A stretch of DNA of 56,566 nucleotides from Fusobacterium sp. (GTDB lineage Bacteria; Fusobacteriota; Fusobacteriia; Fusobacteriales; Fusobacteriaceae), in contig DXWL01000010.1 in the NCBI GenBank assembly GCA_019416865.1, forward strand, positions 1 to 56,566, in the 5' to 3' direction. Of the stretch, positions 35,297-44,417 are shown one piece after another (positions within the stretch are counted from its first letter, which is position 1; the number at the start of each line of letters is the position of its first letter). The notes under the pieces were generated by a model. The model saw only the letters and a program-made list of their open reading frames with translations. It searched no databases and was not told the origin of the DNA. A program made the position numbers and the translations under genes.

Positions 35297-37344
35297 TAAT
35301 CATACATGATATCTCTTATACTTTTATTATATTTTTCTTGTTTTTCCAACTGAATTTTATTATTTTTCAGCAGGAATTTCTTCGTTCCTTTATCACGGAT
35401 AAGTCCTGTAAAAGGATCAAGATCTTGGTAATAAAGGTTTCCGTTGGCAACAAGATTATCAATATACTCAAATCTGCTAGGAGTATAATATCCATTGTTT
35501 ATAATTTTTGTATAAAATTCTTTCCACAATGGTGCAACTAAAGCTCCTCCAGTTGTATTTCCCATCTTAGAGTTATCATCATAACCAAGATATATTGTTG
35601 TAACAAGCTCAGGAGTAAATCCTGCATACCAAACACTTCTTGCATCATTTGTAGTACCTGTTTTTCCAGCTTGTTCAATCAGTTTTCCATACTTTGTTTT
35701 TACTTGTGCCGAATGACTTGTTCCTGTTTTTGTAGAACTTATAAGAAGGTTGGCAGTAAGAGCAATATCCTCTGAATTAAATACTTTTTCTATTTTTGGA
35801 GTATATTTATAAAGAGTATTATCATTTTTATCTCTTACTTCTAAAAGAAATACAGGCTCAACAGCATATCCTCCATTTGAAAATACTGCATAAGCTTTTG
35901 CCAGTTCCATTGGAGTTCCTACAAGAGATCCCAGTGAAGCTGTAAGATCTTCTGGAGGATTAAGACCTGATTTTGTCTTTTCAATTGTATCTTTTAATTT
36001 TTTATGTCCCAAATCTCTTAAAAGCTTTATTGAAACCATATTTACAGATTTATCAAGTCCTTCAAGAAGGGTTGCATTTTTTCTGTAAAGAGTTCCTACA
36101 TTTTTAGGAGCCCATGTTCCAAAGATCACTCTTGAATCTTCTACAATAGTATTTTCACTTTTTCCATCAATGATTGCTGTAAGATATACAAAAGGCTTAA
36201 AGGCTGATCCTATTTGTCTTTTTGCATCAAGGGCTCTGTTGAAATTTCCTGGTTGGAAATTTTTTCCTCCGATAATAGATATAACATGACCATTTGTAGT
36301 ATCAAGAGTAACCATTCCTCCTTGAAGCATTTCGTCTTTTACAAGAGGAGTGTAGTTGTTAAATACTTCTTCAGCAGTTTTTTGTATGTCGTAATCAAGA
36401 GTTGTATAAACTTTTAAACCACTGTTATATATTGTTTCATCGTCAAAGTTTTCAGATAACAGGCTTTGAACCATATCTGTAAAACTTGGTACTTTTGATT
36501 TGTTTACAAATCCTTTTTTATAAACTACAGTTGTTGTATCAGGATCAATTTTTGAAAAGTCATAATCAGCAGGAAGATTTGTTTCAAGAACAAATTTATG
36601 TTTTATAGCTTTTTCATATTCTTCTTCTGTGATCATATCATATTTCAGCATTTGTCCTAGAACAACATGAGTTCTGTTAAGAGAAAGTTTTAGATTTCTT
36701 CTTGGATTGTATGCTCCAGGTCTGTTAGGCATTCCTGCAAGCATAGCACTTTCAGCAATATTCAAATCTTTTGGTTCTTTTTTGAAAAGAGATTGCGAAG
36801 CACTTCTTATTCCATAATCTCCTTCACCAAAATATATCTCATTTAGATATTTTTCAAAAATTTCATCTTTAGTATATCTTTTTTCTATTTCTATTGTGAT
36901 AATTGCCTCTTTTATTTTTCTAGAAAGTTTTCTTTCATGTGAAAGAAAAGCATTTCTTGAAAGTTGTTGAGTGAAAGAACTTGCTCCCTGTTTTGCTCTT
37001 CCTGATGTAAGATTAATAAAAACAGCTCTTACAAGTCCGATTGGGTCGATTCCGTAGTGGCTGTAAAATCTTCTGTCCTCAATAGATAAAAAAGCATTTT
37101 TAACAACTGGAGGAATATTTTCAAATTTTACAGGAACTCTTGATTCTTTATATATAACATCTATAACCTTTCCATTTCTGTCATATATTTGAGTTGGGAT
37201 TGAAGGTGTATAAGATTCAACCAGTTCTGCTATATTAGGTATCTCTTTTTTATAGTGATTTATAATAAGAGATACTGCAACAGCTCCAACTATCCCCACA
37301 GCTACAGCAGAAATTCCGGCTATTTTAAAAATTTTTTTCCACAT
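35296..37344 (-). CDS. Class A penicillin-binding protein (PBP1a type)
   Basis: A 682-residue bifunctional peptidoglycan synthase. It has one N-terminal transmembrane segment (about 7-27), then the GT51 glycosyltransferase domain with 'SIEDRRFYSHYGIDPIGLVRA' (catalytic Glu) and 'QGASSFTQQLSRN', and the transpeptidase domain with SxxK in 'GSAFKPF', SxN in 'KSVNMVS' and 'KTGTT'. All catalytic motifs are intact. I choose the ATG at 37344 (MWKKIFK), with GGAG six bases upstream. The in-frame ATG at 37356 contains that site. It is followed in the opposite direction by a shared terminator. Confidence 0.93.
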   Translation of the reverse strand: MWKKIFKIAGISAVAVGIVGAVAVSLIINHYKKEIPNIAELVESYTPSIPTQIYDRNGKVIDVIYKESRVPVKFENIPPVVKNAFLSIEDRRFYSHYGIDPIGLVRAVFINLTSGRAKQGASSFTQQLSRNAFLSHERKLSRKIKEAIITIEIEKRYTKDEIFEKYLNEIYFGEGDYGIRSASQSLFKKEPKDLNIAESAMLAGMPNRPGAYNPRRNLKLSLNRTHVVLGQMLKYDMITEEEYEKAIKHKFVLETNLPADYDFSKIDPDTTTVVYKKGFVNKSKVPSFTDMVQSLLSENFDDETIYNSGLKVYTTLDYDIQKTAEEVFNNYTPLVKDEMLQGGMVTLDTTNGHVISIIGGKNFQPGNFNRALDAKRQIGSAFKPFVYLTAIIDGKSENTIVEDSRVIFGTWAPKNVGTLYRKNATLLEGLDKSVNMVSIKLLRDLGHKKLKDTIEKTKSGLNPPEDLTASLGSLVGTPMELAKAYAVFSNGGYAVEPVFLLEVRDKNDNTLYKYTPKIEKVFNSEDIALTANLLISSTKTGTSHSAQVKTKYGKLIEQAGKTGTTNDARSVWYAGFTPELVTTIYLGYDDNSKMGNTTGGALVAPLWKEFYTKIINNGYYTPSRFEYIDNLVANGNLYYQDLDPFTGLIRDKGTKKFLLKNNKIQLEKQEKYNKSIRDIMYD

Positions 37345-37373
37345 ATTAATCTCCATTAATTTTTTAATTAATA

Positions 37374-38426
37374 CTATTTACCAGTTTTTCTTTGTCTAAG
37401 CTGTCCACAAGCACCGTCGATATCTGTTCCTTTTTCTCCTCTTATAACAACATTTACTTTTCTATCATTTTTTAGAATACTGTAGAATTTATCAATTTTT
37501 TTCTGACTAGGTCTTTCAAAATCATTTTCTACAACAGGGTTGTATGGGATAAGATTTAATGTGTGGTCAAATTCGTGCATGAAATCAGCAAGAACATTGG
37601 CATCATTGTCAGACACATTAAATTCTTTTATTAAGATATATTCAAAAGTAATTCTACGGTTTGTAATTCTTTGATATTCTTTCAGCACAGTGAAAAGATC
37701 TTCCAGCGGGAATCTTTTGTTTATAGGAATAAGTTTATCTCTTTTATCATTAAATACAGCATGAAGAGATACAGCAAGTTCTACAGGAAGTTTTTCCTCA
37801 AGAAGTTTTTCTATTCCAGGAACAATTCCTGAAGTTGAGATTGTAATCTTTCTTTTTGAAATATTTAATCCATTTTCATGTGATAAAAGAATTATTGCTT
37901 TCATAAGATTGTTGATATTTAAAAGAGGTTCTCCCATTCCCATGAAAACAATGTTGTTAACAGATTCTCCTTTGTTTCTTAATCTTCTTTCAATAGTATA
38001 AACTTGGTTGATTATCTCATGTACATCAAGATTTCTTTCAAATCCAGAAGCTCCTGTTGCACAGAAAGCACATTTTACAGGACATCCTACTTGAGTTGAA
38101 ACACAAAGAGTATTTCTTGTTTTATGTTTTAAAAGAACGGTTTCAATAGTATTTCCATCTTCCAGTTTGAAAAGGAATTTTTCAGTTCCGTCAATTTTTG
38201 AAACTTTGTGATCCATAAGATTAAGAAGAGGGATATAACTTTTTTGATCAAGCATCTCTCTGTCTTTAAGTGATATATTTGACATATCGTTTATATTTCT
38301 TATCAATTTTCCATGAAGCCAGTTGAAAATCTGTTTTCCATAGAATTTTTTCATCCCAAGAGAAAGAATGTAATCTGTTGTTTCTTTCTCGTCAAGGTTT
38401 AATAAATTTAATTTAAATTCTTCCAT
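37374..38426 (-). CDS. rlmN: 23S rRNA/tRNA adenine-C2 methyltransferase RlmN
   Basis: A 350-residue radical SAM enzyme methylating A2503 of 23S rRNA and A37 of some tRNAs. The cluster motif 'CVSTQVGCPVKCAFCATG' (CxxxCxxC) lies near residues 112-122. 'NNIVFMGMGEPLLN' follows, as do 'ISTSGIVPGI' and 'AVSLHAV', and the C-terminal 'GTDIDGACGQL' supplies the second catalytic Cys. Length is normal. It is probably co-transcribed with the PBP gene 29 bases downstream. Confidence 0.96.
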   Translation of the reverse strand: MEEFKLNLLNLDEKETTDYILSLGMKKFYGKQIFNWLHGKLIRNINDMSNISLKDREMLDQKSYIPLLNLMDHKVSKIDGTEKFLFKLEDGNTIETVLLKHKTRNTLCVSTQVGCPVKCAFCATGASGFERNLDVHEIINQVYTIERRLRNKGESVNNIVFMGMGEPLLNINNLMKAIILLSHENGLNISKRKITISTSGIVPGIEKLLEEKLPVELAVSLHAVFNDKRDKLIPINKRFPLEDLFTVLKEYQRITNRRITFEYILIKEFNVSDNDANVLADFMHEFDHTLNLIPYNPVVENDFERPSQKKIDKFYSILKNDRKVNVVIRGEKGTDIDGACGQLRQRKTGK

Positions 38427-38514
38427 TTGTCCTCCATATTTTGTAAAGTTTAAGACTTATTATATCAGTTTTTTTGAAAAAACACAATTATTTAAAAATT
38501 TAGCTGTTAAAATT

Positions 38515-39645
38515 TTATTGCTTTGTAATGTTTTCCACAGCTTTTATGATTATATCTTTTGAAACTTTTCCTTTAATATTTCCTTGTTTAGGACTTCCTC
38601 CCCCTTTAAGAGCAGAATCATTTGAAATAATATCTTTTATAAGCTGAGTACAGTTTATACTTTGGCTTGAAAGAAAAGCAGTATCAGCAGAAATTCCTGC
38701 AAAAGTTATTTCGCTGTTATTTGAAAAATATTTTCTCAGACTATCAATTAAATCTTTTTCTCCTTCATAGATTATAACTTTATGAGAATTTATACTTTCT
38801 GCTTTTTCAAGAAGAGATTCCCCCAAAACTTGAGCATAATTTTGTAGTACAGCTAGATAATTTCTTTTTAAATTTTCATGTTCTTTTTGATAATTTTCAA
38901 GTTTATCAATAATTTCATAATCACGACAGCTGAATTTGTGATTAAGCTCCTTTATAATTTCAGCTTTTTTATTATAATCCTCTATAGCTCTGTTTCCTGC
39001 AACAAAACTTACTCTTGTATATTTTCCTTTTATTCTTTCACTTGATACAAATTTAAATACTTTAATATTTTTTATATTTTTCAAGTGGAAACCTGCACAG
39101 GCACAAAGATCATATCCTTTTATCTCAACAATTCTTATATCCCCTGTGATTTTTGGACTTAATTTTTTTCTTAAATCTATTTCAGCAGCTTCTTCATGAG
39201 TAACAATTTTTTCACATACTTCTGCTCCTTCAGAAATAGCTTTGTTTACTTTTTCTGCCACCTCTTTAAGAAGTTCTTCAGAAAAATTTTCTGTATCAAT
39301 ATCACAAGTAGATACTTCTTCTTCCATTCTATATCCTACATTATTAAGGTTGTAATCTTTTAAAAGAATTCCTGAAAGAAGATGCTCGGCAGTATGCTGC
39401 AGTGCAAGATCAGCTCTTCTTTCCATATCCAAAGAATATTCATATTCTCCTGGTAAAATCTCATCAGCAACAATCACACTATCATTTTTCACTTCTAAAA
39501 TTTCAATATTATTTATAGTTCCCCTGTCCCCAAGCTGTCCTCCTTTGCCATCAGGATAAATTTCCAAACAGTCAGGATGATTATATTTAACTTTTACAGC
39601 ATAACCATTTTTATCTTTTTCACAGCTTATAATTTTTATTAGCAT
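38515..39645 (-). CDS. AlaX-like alanyl-tRNA editing protein with DHHA1 domain
   Basis: A 376-residue protein related to the editing half of alanyl-tRNA synthetase. The N-terminal beta-barrel region is followed by the zinc-binding 'LQHTAEHLLSGIL' (HxxxH) near residue 80 and 'CACAGFHLKNI', with the Cys and His that complete the site near 180. The C-terminal DHHA1-like part has 'ALKGGGSPKQGNIKGK'. It should hydrolyse Ser- or Gly-tRNA(Ala). No aminoacylation domain is present, so it acts in trans. A single gene, with the start preceded by GGAGG. Confidence 0.87.
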   Translation of the reverse strand: MLIKIISCEKDKNGYAVKVKYNHPDCLEIYPDGKGGQLGDRGTINNIEILEVKNDSVIVADEILPGEYEYSLDMERRADLALQHTAEHLLSGILLKDYNLNNVGYRMEEEVSTCDIDTENFSEELLKEVAEKVNKAISEGAEVCEKIVTHEEAAEIDLRKKLSPKITGDIRIVEIKGYDLCACAGFHLKNIKNIKVFKFVSSERIKGKYTRVSFVAGNRAIEDYNKKAEIIKELNHKFSCRDYEIIDKLENYQKEHENLKRNYLAVLQNYAQVLGESLLEKAESINSHKVIIYEGEKDLIDSLRKYFSNNSEITFAGISADTAFLSSQSINCTQLIKDIISNDSALKGGGSPKQGNIKGKVSKDIIIKAVENITKQ

Positions 39646-39745
39646 TTCAACGCCTCCATAAATAAAGTAACTCTTAGAATATATTATACTATATATTAAT
39701 GTAAGATTACAAAATTAAATTATTTTATTTTTTAGGATAAAGATA

Positions 39746-39774
39746 TTGACAAAATAGAAAATATGGGATATTAT
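39746..39774 (+). promoter_or_regulatory. tRNA-Leu promoter
   Basis: TTGACA at 39746-39751, 17 bases, TATTAT at 39769-39774. The tRNA starts 16 bases further on. Confidence 0.65.
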
Positions 39775-39789
39775 AATTAAGTGTAATAT

Positions 39790-39876
39790 GCCTGGATGGC
39801 GAAATTGGTAGACGCGACGGACTCAAAATCCGTTGGTGGCAACATCTTGCGGGTTCGAGTCCCGCTCCAGGCACCA
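39790..39876 (+). tRNA. tRNA-Leu (anticodon CAA)
   Basis: The acceptor stem GCCTGGA pairs with TCCAGGC and the CCA end is encoded. A long variable arm (TGGTGGCAACATCTTGC) marks a class II tRNA. The loop CTCAAAA gives anticodon CAA, reading TTG. Confidence 0.96.
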
Positions 39877-39890
39877 TAGAAAAATTAATA

Positions 39891-39937
39891 ATCATATATG
39901 TTAGTGAAATTTTTTACTAATGTATATGATTTTTTTA
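39891..39937 (+). terminator. Terminator after tRNA-Leu
   Basis: ATCATATATGTTAGT and ACTAATGTATATGAT form a fifteen-pair stem (two G-T pairs) with a T-rich loop, followed by seven T. Confidence 0.8.
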
Positions 39938-40050
39938 TATATTAAAATTCTCAAAAATATAAAAATAAAAACTAACTCTTTGTAAAAAATTTTTTTATAG
40001 ATAGTATTATTTCGCTAAAATAAATCAAAAAAATTTTATCAAAAAATAAT

Positions 40051-40079
40051 TTGACATGCAAAATAAATTGTGATATAAA
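40051..40079 (+). promoter_or_regulatory. Promoter of the TonB-dependent receptor gene
   Basis: TTGACA at 40051-40056, 17 bases and TATAAA at 40074-40079. I see no convincing Fur box overlapping it. Confidence 0.7.
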
Positions 40080-40129
40080 TTTAAGGTATCTAAAATTATA
40101 AGAATTTTTATGAAGGGAAAGTAAAATTT

Positions 40130-42316
40130 ATGAAAAAAACTTTATTATTAGCATTTATTATAAGTGCAGCAGCATATGCTGAAAATACTGCAGAAGTAGT
40201 TCTTGATAAAACATATGTAAAATCTGTAAATGGATTCGAGGAAACTTTACAAAATACACCTAAAAATGTTCAAGTTATAACACAGAGTGAAATAGAGGAA
40301 AAAAATTATAAAGATGTTTATGAAATTTTAGAAAATTCTCCTCTTGTTACTATAAAAAATGATGCTATAGGGCAGTCAATTGAAATGAGAGGAAGTGGAC
40401 TTAATTCAAAGGGGACAGTTCAAGTTATGGTTGATGGAATGAGTTTAAATCCTATTGATATCAATCACGGAACATTGCCTTTAAATAGTATACCTGTTTC
40501 AAATATTGAAAAAATAGAAATTCTTCCTGGGGGAAATGGAGTTCTTTTTGGAGATGGAGCAAATGGTGGAGTTATAAATATTATAACAAAAGATTCTGTT
40601 GAAAAAAATGAATCTTATGTTGGAGCAAGATATGGAAGCAATAGTGAAAAAATCTTTAAAGCAGGAACTGCTGCAAAGATAAATGACAGAATTTCACTTC
40701 TTGTAAATTATCAGAGGGAAGACAGCAAAACAAACAGAGATGATGAAACAAATAAAAATTATAATATAGATGCAACAGGACTTATAAAAATTGATGACAA
40801 ATCAAATTTATCAATAAGATATGTTCATTATGAAAAAGAAACTAAAACAGCTGACCTTTTGACAAGAGAGGAATGGAAAGCAGACAATAATCAATCTGGT
40901 GTAGATAAAACAGGAAGTCAGCTTCCTGAAAGTGGAACTATCAATCTTGCTGGAAGAGATATGGAAATTAAGGGGAAATTAGATAATTCTTATGATATTT
41001 TATCAAAAAGTGAAATAACAAGAGATGATATCTCTGCAAATTATAAAAGAGAGCTTACTGATAATTTGGATTTTAACCTGACTGCAAGTTGGCAAAAAAC
41101 AACAAATGATATTAAACAAAGAGAAATGACAGCTATATATTCTGATGACCTAAAAGGATATGCTTCATATTATGCTGATTATATTGGAACTTTTACAGAG
41201 GAAAAATTTAAAATTAATCCATCTTTAAAATACAGTTATGGAAATAACAGCTATTTTATTTTAGGATATGATTATAAACTTCAAAAATCTCAGAGAGATT
41301 TTGATAATTTTTTAGATATGTATAAAGTTTATAATTTAGATAGTGAAAAAGAGAGCCATGGAGCATATATTTTCAATAAAACAACAGTTGGACAGTTTGA
41401 ATTTATGCAGGGAGTGAGAAGAGAGTGGATATATTTTGATACAACAAAAAATTCTCATTATTATCATAAAGTTATGCCAGGAAAAATGAATGGTTCTTTT
41501 GGTTCTATTAATGTTGTAAATGGGTATATAGATGGAGGGTTAACACTAAGTAAAATAAAAAAATCAATGATAAATGATAGTTATGAAGCTGCTGTAAACT
41601 ATATTTATTCTGATACAGGAAATGTTTATGTAAGAGCTGAACAAAGCTTCAGAACTCCTGCACCAACAGAATTTCAAGATAAATCTGCACAAACAGGATA
41701 CTCTATGAATGATCTTGATGCTGAAACAAATCAAACTCTTGAAGTAGGATTAAAAGATTATATCTTTGGTTCAGTTATTCAGCTTAATGCTTTTGTAGGA
41801 AGAACAAAAGGAGAAATTTATTATAATGAAATTTCTCATGGAAATGAATGGACATATGACAATCTTGACGAAACACAGAGAAAGGGTATTGAGCTTAATT
41901 TGAGTCAAGATTATGGAAAACTTTTCTTCTTCGAAGGAATATCATACATTGATGCTGAGATTACAGAAAATAATCAAGATAAAACTATTGAGGGAAATCA
42001 AGTTCCTTATACTTCAAAGCTAAATGCTAATATTGGAACAGGAGTCAGATGGACTGATAAATTTAATACCATTTTAACATTTAATTATAAAGATGGATAT
42101 TATTTAGACAGAGAAAATAAATTTAAAGCAAGAAGTCATATTACTCTTGATTTGACAACAAATTATATTATGGATAATGGTTTAAAACTTTATGGAGGAA
42201 TAAACAACATTCTTGACAGACAAAATTTTGATCAGGAAGCTTTGGAAAATGGTGTTCAAGTTTATGATCCTGCTTCTGAAAGATCTTTCTATGCAGGATT
42301 TGAATATAGATTTTAA
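40130..42316 (+). CDS. TonB-dependent outer-membrane receptor
   Basis: A 728-residue protein with a signal peptide (cleavage likely after AYA, residue 17), a plug domain (about 30-155, 'TPKNVQVITQSEIEEKNYKDVYEIL' and 'GMSLNPIDINHG...IEKIEILPGGNGVLFGDGANGGVINIITK') and a 22-strand barrel ending in aromatic 'FYAGFEYRF', the usual outer-membrane insertion signal. 'RAEQSFRTPAPTEFQD' and 'LEVGLKDYIFG' are typical barrel segments. The ligand is probably a siderophore or haem-type iron source but cannot be deduced. No TonB-ExbBD genes are nearby. It confirms a double-membrane bacterium. Confidence 0.93.
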   Translation: MKKTLLLAFIISAAAYAENTAEVVLDKTYVKSVNGFEETLQNTPKNVQVITQSEIEEKNYKDVYEILENSPLVTIKNDAIGQSIEMRGSGLNSKGTVQVMVDGMSLNPIDINHGTLPLNSIPVSNIEKIEILPGGNGVLFGDGANGGVINIITKDSVEKNESYVGARYGSNSEKIFKAGTAAKINDRISLLVNYQREDSKTNRDDETNKNYNIDATGLIKIDDKSNLSIRYVHYEKETKTADLLTREEWKADNNQSGVDKTGSQLPESGTINLAGRDMEIKGKLDNSYDILSKSEITRDDISANYKRELTDNLDFNLTASWQKTTNDIKQREMTAIYSDDLKGYASYYADYIGTFTEEKFKINPSLKYSYGNNSYFILGYDYKLQKSQRDFDNFLDMYKVYNLDSEKESHGAYIFNKTTVGQFEFMQGVRREWIYFDTTKNSHYYHKVMPGKMNGSFGSINVVNGYIDGGLTLSKIKKSMINDSYEAAVNYIYSDTGNVYVRAEQSFRTPAPTEFQDKSAQTGYSMNDLDAETNQTLEVGLKDYIFGSVIQLNAFVGRTKGEIYYNEISHGNEWTYDNLDETQRKGIELNLSQDYGKLFFFEGISYIDAEITENNQDKTIEGNQVPYTSKLNANIGTGVRWTDKFNTILTFNYKDGYYLDRENKFKARSHITLDLTTNYIMDNGLKLYGGINNILDRQNFDQEALENGVQVYDPASERSFYAGFEYRF

Positions 42317-42358
42317 AATTTCTTAAATAATATATTTCATTTTTTAAATTTTCATCCC

Positions 42359-42393
42359 AAAGAGGTCTGCAAAATATATGTAGGCCTCTTTAA
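42359..42393 (+). terminator. Hairpin between receptor and small membrane-protein gene
   Basis: AAAGAGGTCT (42359-42368) pairs with AGGCCTCTTT (42382-42391), including one G-T pair. Only a short T run is part of the stem and A follows, so termination is probably partial and lets the downstream gene be expressed at a lower level. Confidence 0.5.
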
Positions 42394-42414
42394 AATATCT
42401 TGGAGGAATTTTAC

Positions 42415-42831
42415 ATGACTTTCAGAAATCTATTCAAAATTATTACAGATATTTTTATGGTAATTATTTTTATTTTTCTTATGCTTTATGATTTTACAGG
42501 AGAAAAAATTCACAAATTATTGGGAATCTTTTTATTCATTTTTACTATTTTTCATATTTTTCTTAATAGTTCTTGGTACAGAAGTTTTTTCAAAGGAAGG
42601 TATAATTTTAAAAGAATATTTAAAACAGCTGTTATATTGATACTTTTTAATATTTTTATAATTATATTTTTTACAGGAATAAAGATATTGCAATATAAAC
42701 GAATGGAAATTTCTTATGAAATCTATTCCAGTATTCATTTTTATTTTGTATATTTAGGAATATTTTTTATTGTTATTCACTTTATACAATCTAAAAAATT
42801 TAATATTTTCTTAATAAATAAAGGTAGCTAA
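42415..42831 (+). CDS. Four-helix membrane protein (DUF4405-like)
   Basis: A 138-residue, very hydrophobic protein with four predicted membrane helices. His residues occur in the first-to-second helix region ('EKIHKLLGIFLFIFTIFHIFLN') and in the last helix ('FIVIHFIQ'). This pattern resembles cytochrome-b-like DUF4405 proteins that bind haem or form small ferric-reductase-like units. Next to a TonB receptor it may take part in iron handling; that is inference. The ATG at 42415 has GGAGG seven bases upstream. A TTG at 42400 would cover that site. The stop lies in the loop of its terminator. Confidence 0.65.
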   Translation: MTFRNLFKIITDIFMVIIFIFLMLYDFTGEKIHKLLGIFLFIFTIFHIFLNSSWYRSFFKGRYNFKRIFKTAVILILFNIFIIIFFTGIKILQYKRMEISYEIYSSIHFYFVYLGIFFIVIHFIQSKKFNIFLINKGS

Positions 42832-42843
42832 AAAGCTACCTTT
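42820..42843. terminator. Terminator overlapping the stop codon
   Basis: AAAGGTAGC (42820-42828) pairs with GCTACCTTT (42835-42843); the TAA stop of the upstream gene is in the loop. It serves both convergent genes. Confidence 0.7.
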
Positions 42844-42862
42844 AAAATTATGTATAAAAACA

Positions 42863-43567
42863 TTATATATTTGTTATTTTTTTCCCGTCTCTTGTAATAG
42901 TTATAGTTTGCCAAGGTATAAATTTTTGACTGGATTTAAGAGCTTCTATACAAGCTTTTTCAATACCATTACAGCAAGGAACTTCCATTTTTACAATTGT
43001 CAGAGATTTAATATTATTAAGTTTTAAAATTTCTGTTAATTTTTCTTTATAATCTACAGCATCTAATTTTGGACACCCTATAAGAGTTATATGGTTTTTA
43101 ATAAATTCGTTATGAAAATTTCCATAAGCAAAAGCTGTACAATCAGCAGCTACTAAAAGATTAGCTCCTCCAAAAAAACTGGCATTAGTTGGAACTAATT
43201 TTATTTGAATAGGCCATTGGCTAAGTTTACTTTTTAATACACTGTTTGCATAAACCTCGTTTTCTGTATTTTCTTCATGATTATTTTTGAAAGATTCAAT
43301 TTTATGTCCTAAACAAGAAGAGTTTAAATTATTACCAGACTTAGCAATAACAGCTTTTTCATCATATGGAAGAGCCTCTCTTTCTTCAAAAGTAATTGCT
43401 TTAGCATGACAGCTTGGAAGACAATCTCCAAGGCCATCACAATAGTCATCTCTTAAGAGTTTAGCTTTTCCGTTAACAAGTCCGATAGCTCCTTCATGAC
43501 AGGCTTTGACACAAGCTCCGCATCCATCACATTTTTCTTCATTTATTTTTATAATTTTTCTTATCAC
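42863..43567 (-). CDS. Ferredoxin-type 4Fe-4S protein of the Hcp module
   Basis: A 234-residue protein with two N-terminal [4Fe-4S] motifs: 'CDGCGACVKACHEGAI' and 'CDGLGDCLPSCHAKAI'. The second has an atypical CxxxxxC spacing. A C-terminal domain follows with conserved Cys ('VAADCTAFAYGNFH', 'ITLIGCPKLD', 'EVPCCNGIEKAC'). Such proteins accompany hcp and probably pass electrons to it or bind another iron centre. It has its own upstream region holding a palindrome like that in front of hcp, so both are likely under the Crp-type regulator encoded next to it. Confidence 0.82.
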   Translation of the reverse strand: MIRKIIKINEEKCDGCGACVKACHEGAIGLVNGKAKLLRDDYCDGLGDCLPSCHAKAITFEEREALPYDEKAVIAKSGNNLNSSCLGHKIESFKNNHEENTENEVYANSVLKSKLSQWPIQIKLVPTNASFFGGANLLVAADCTAFAYGNFHNEFIKNHITLIGCPKLDAVDYKEKLTEILKLNNIKSLTIVKMEVPCCNGIEKACIEALKSSQKFIPWQTITITRDGKKITNI

Positions 43568-43621
43568 AATAATCCTCCTTAAAATTTATAAAAATATTAT
43601 AAAATAAAAAGGAGTAAAAAT

Positions 43622-43639
43622 ATGTTGTATATGCAACGA
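43622..43639. promoter_or_regulatory. Regulator box upstream of the ferredoxin gene
   Basis: ATGTTG-TATATG-CAACGA is a near-palindrome that matches the hcp box (ATGTTGC-TTAT-GCAACAT) in both half sites except one base. It lies between the stop of the regulator gene and the start of the ferredoxin gene. Confidence 0.65.
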
Positions 43640-43642
43640 ATA

Positions 43643-44299
43643 TTATTTTATTAAAGTAAAATGATTTTTTTTATAATCAATTAATCCCTCTTTTTTCATA
43701 GAGCTAAGCTCACGGGATAAAGCACTTCTTTCTACAAAAAGATAATCTGCTAATTCTTGTCTGTCAAATTTTATTAAGAAAGAGTTTGTTTTATTTTTTT
43801 GAGCTTCTGTTGAAAGATAAGATATTATTTTTTCTCTTATGGATTTTTTACTGATATGCTCTAATTTTTCAGTAAATAAAATATTCTTTTTTAATGAAAT
43901 TTTAAAAATATTAGTCAAAAATTTTATAATTTCTTCAGAATTTTTTTCACTATTTATAGAAAAATTTTTTAAATCCAAAAATAAAATTTTGCAATCTTGT
44001 GAAGCTTCAACCATTATATTTGATGAACTTTTAGAAAGAGCAAAAACCTCTCCAAAAATTTCTCCAGATTTGAATTTATTTAAAATATTTCTGTTTCCCC
44101 AAAAGTCTTCTTTAATAATATTTATTTCTCCTAAAATAATTATTCCAATCTTATCAATTTTTTTGTCTATTTCAAATATAAATTCATTTTTTTGAAAGGA
44201 TTTTTCAAAAAAATTAAAAAATGTTAATATAGAAGTTATTTCTTTATCGTTTAAATCAAAAAAAATAGGTAATTTTTTTAAAAATTCTAAATTTTTCAT
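43643..44299 (-). CDS. Crp/Fnr-family regulator (HcpR-like)
   Basis: A 218-residue protein with an N-terminal cyclic-nucleotide-binding-type barrel (about 10-120, 'IGIIILGEINIIKEDFWGNRNILNKFKSGEIFGEVFAL'), a dimerisation helix, and a C-terminal winged helix (about 150-215, 'DRQELADYLFVERSALSRELSSMKKEGLIDYKKN'). It lacks the Cys set of classical Fnr. It lies divergent from hcp and upstream of the ferredoxin gene, and both targets carry the same palindrome, so it is best read as a nitrosative-stress regulator of the HcpR type. One box overlaps its own promoter region. Confidence 0.85.
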   Translation of the reverse strand: MKNLEFLKKLPIFFDLNDKEITSILTFFNFFEKSFQKNEFIFEIDKKIDKIGIIILGEINIIKEDFWGNRNILNKFKSGEIFGEVFALSKSSSNIMVEASQDCKILFLDLKNFSINSEKNSEEIIKFLTNIFKISLKKNILFTEKLEHISKKSIREKIISYLSTEAQKNKTNSFLIKFDRQELADYLFVERSALSRELSSMKKEGLIDYKKNHFTLIK

Positions 44300-44340
44300 A
44301 AAATTCCTCCCTGTTTTTAAATAAATTATATCACATAAAT

Positions 44341-44358
44341 ATGTTGCTTATGCAACAT
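44341..44358. promoter_or_regulatory. Perfect palindromic box between regulator and hcp
   Basis: ATGTTGC-TTAT-GCAACAT. With TACAAT (44379-44384) as the hcp -10 box, transcription would start near 44391, placing the box centre at about -41.5, the classic class II activator position. On the other strand a TATAAT (44325-44330) for the regulator gene puts the box over its -35 region. Confidence 0.75.
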
Positions 44359-44417
44359 AAAAATATAAAAAAATAAATTACAATATGGCATAGAACTATT
44401 ACAAAAGGAGAACAAAT

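Noticed and set aside
40021..40129. Fur box at the TonB-receptor promoter
   Set aside because: No 19-base GATAAT-type palindrome is visible; the A/T richness gives only loose matches.
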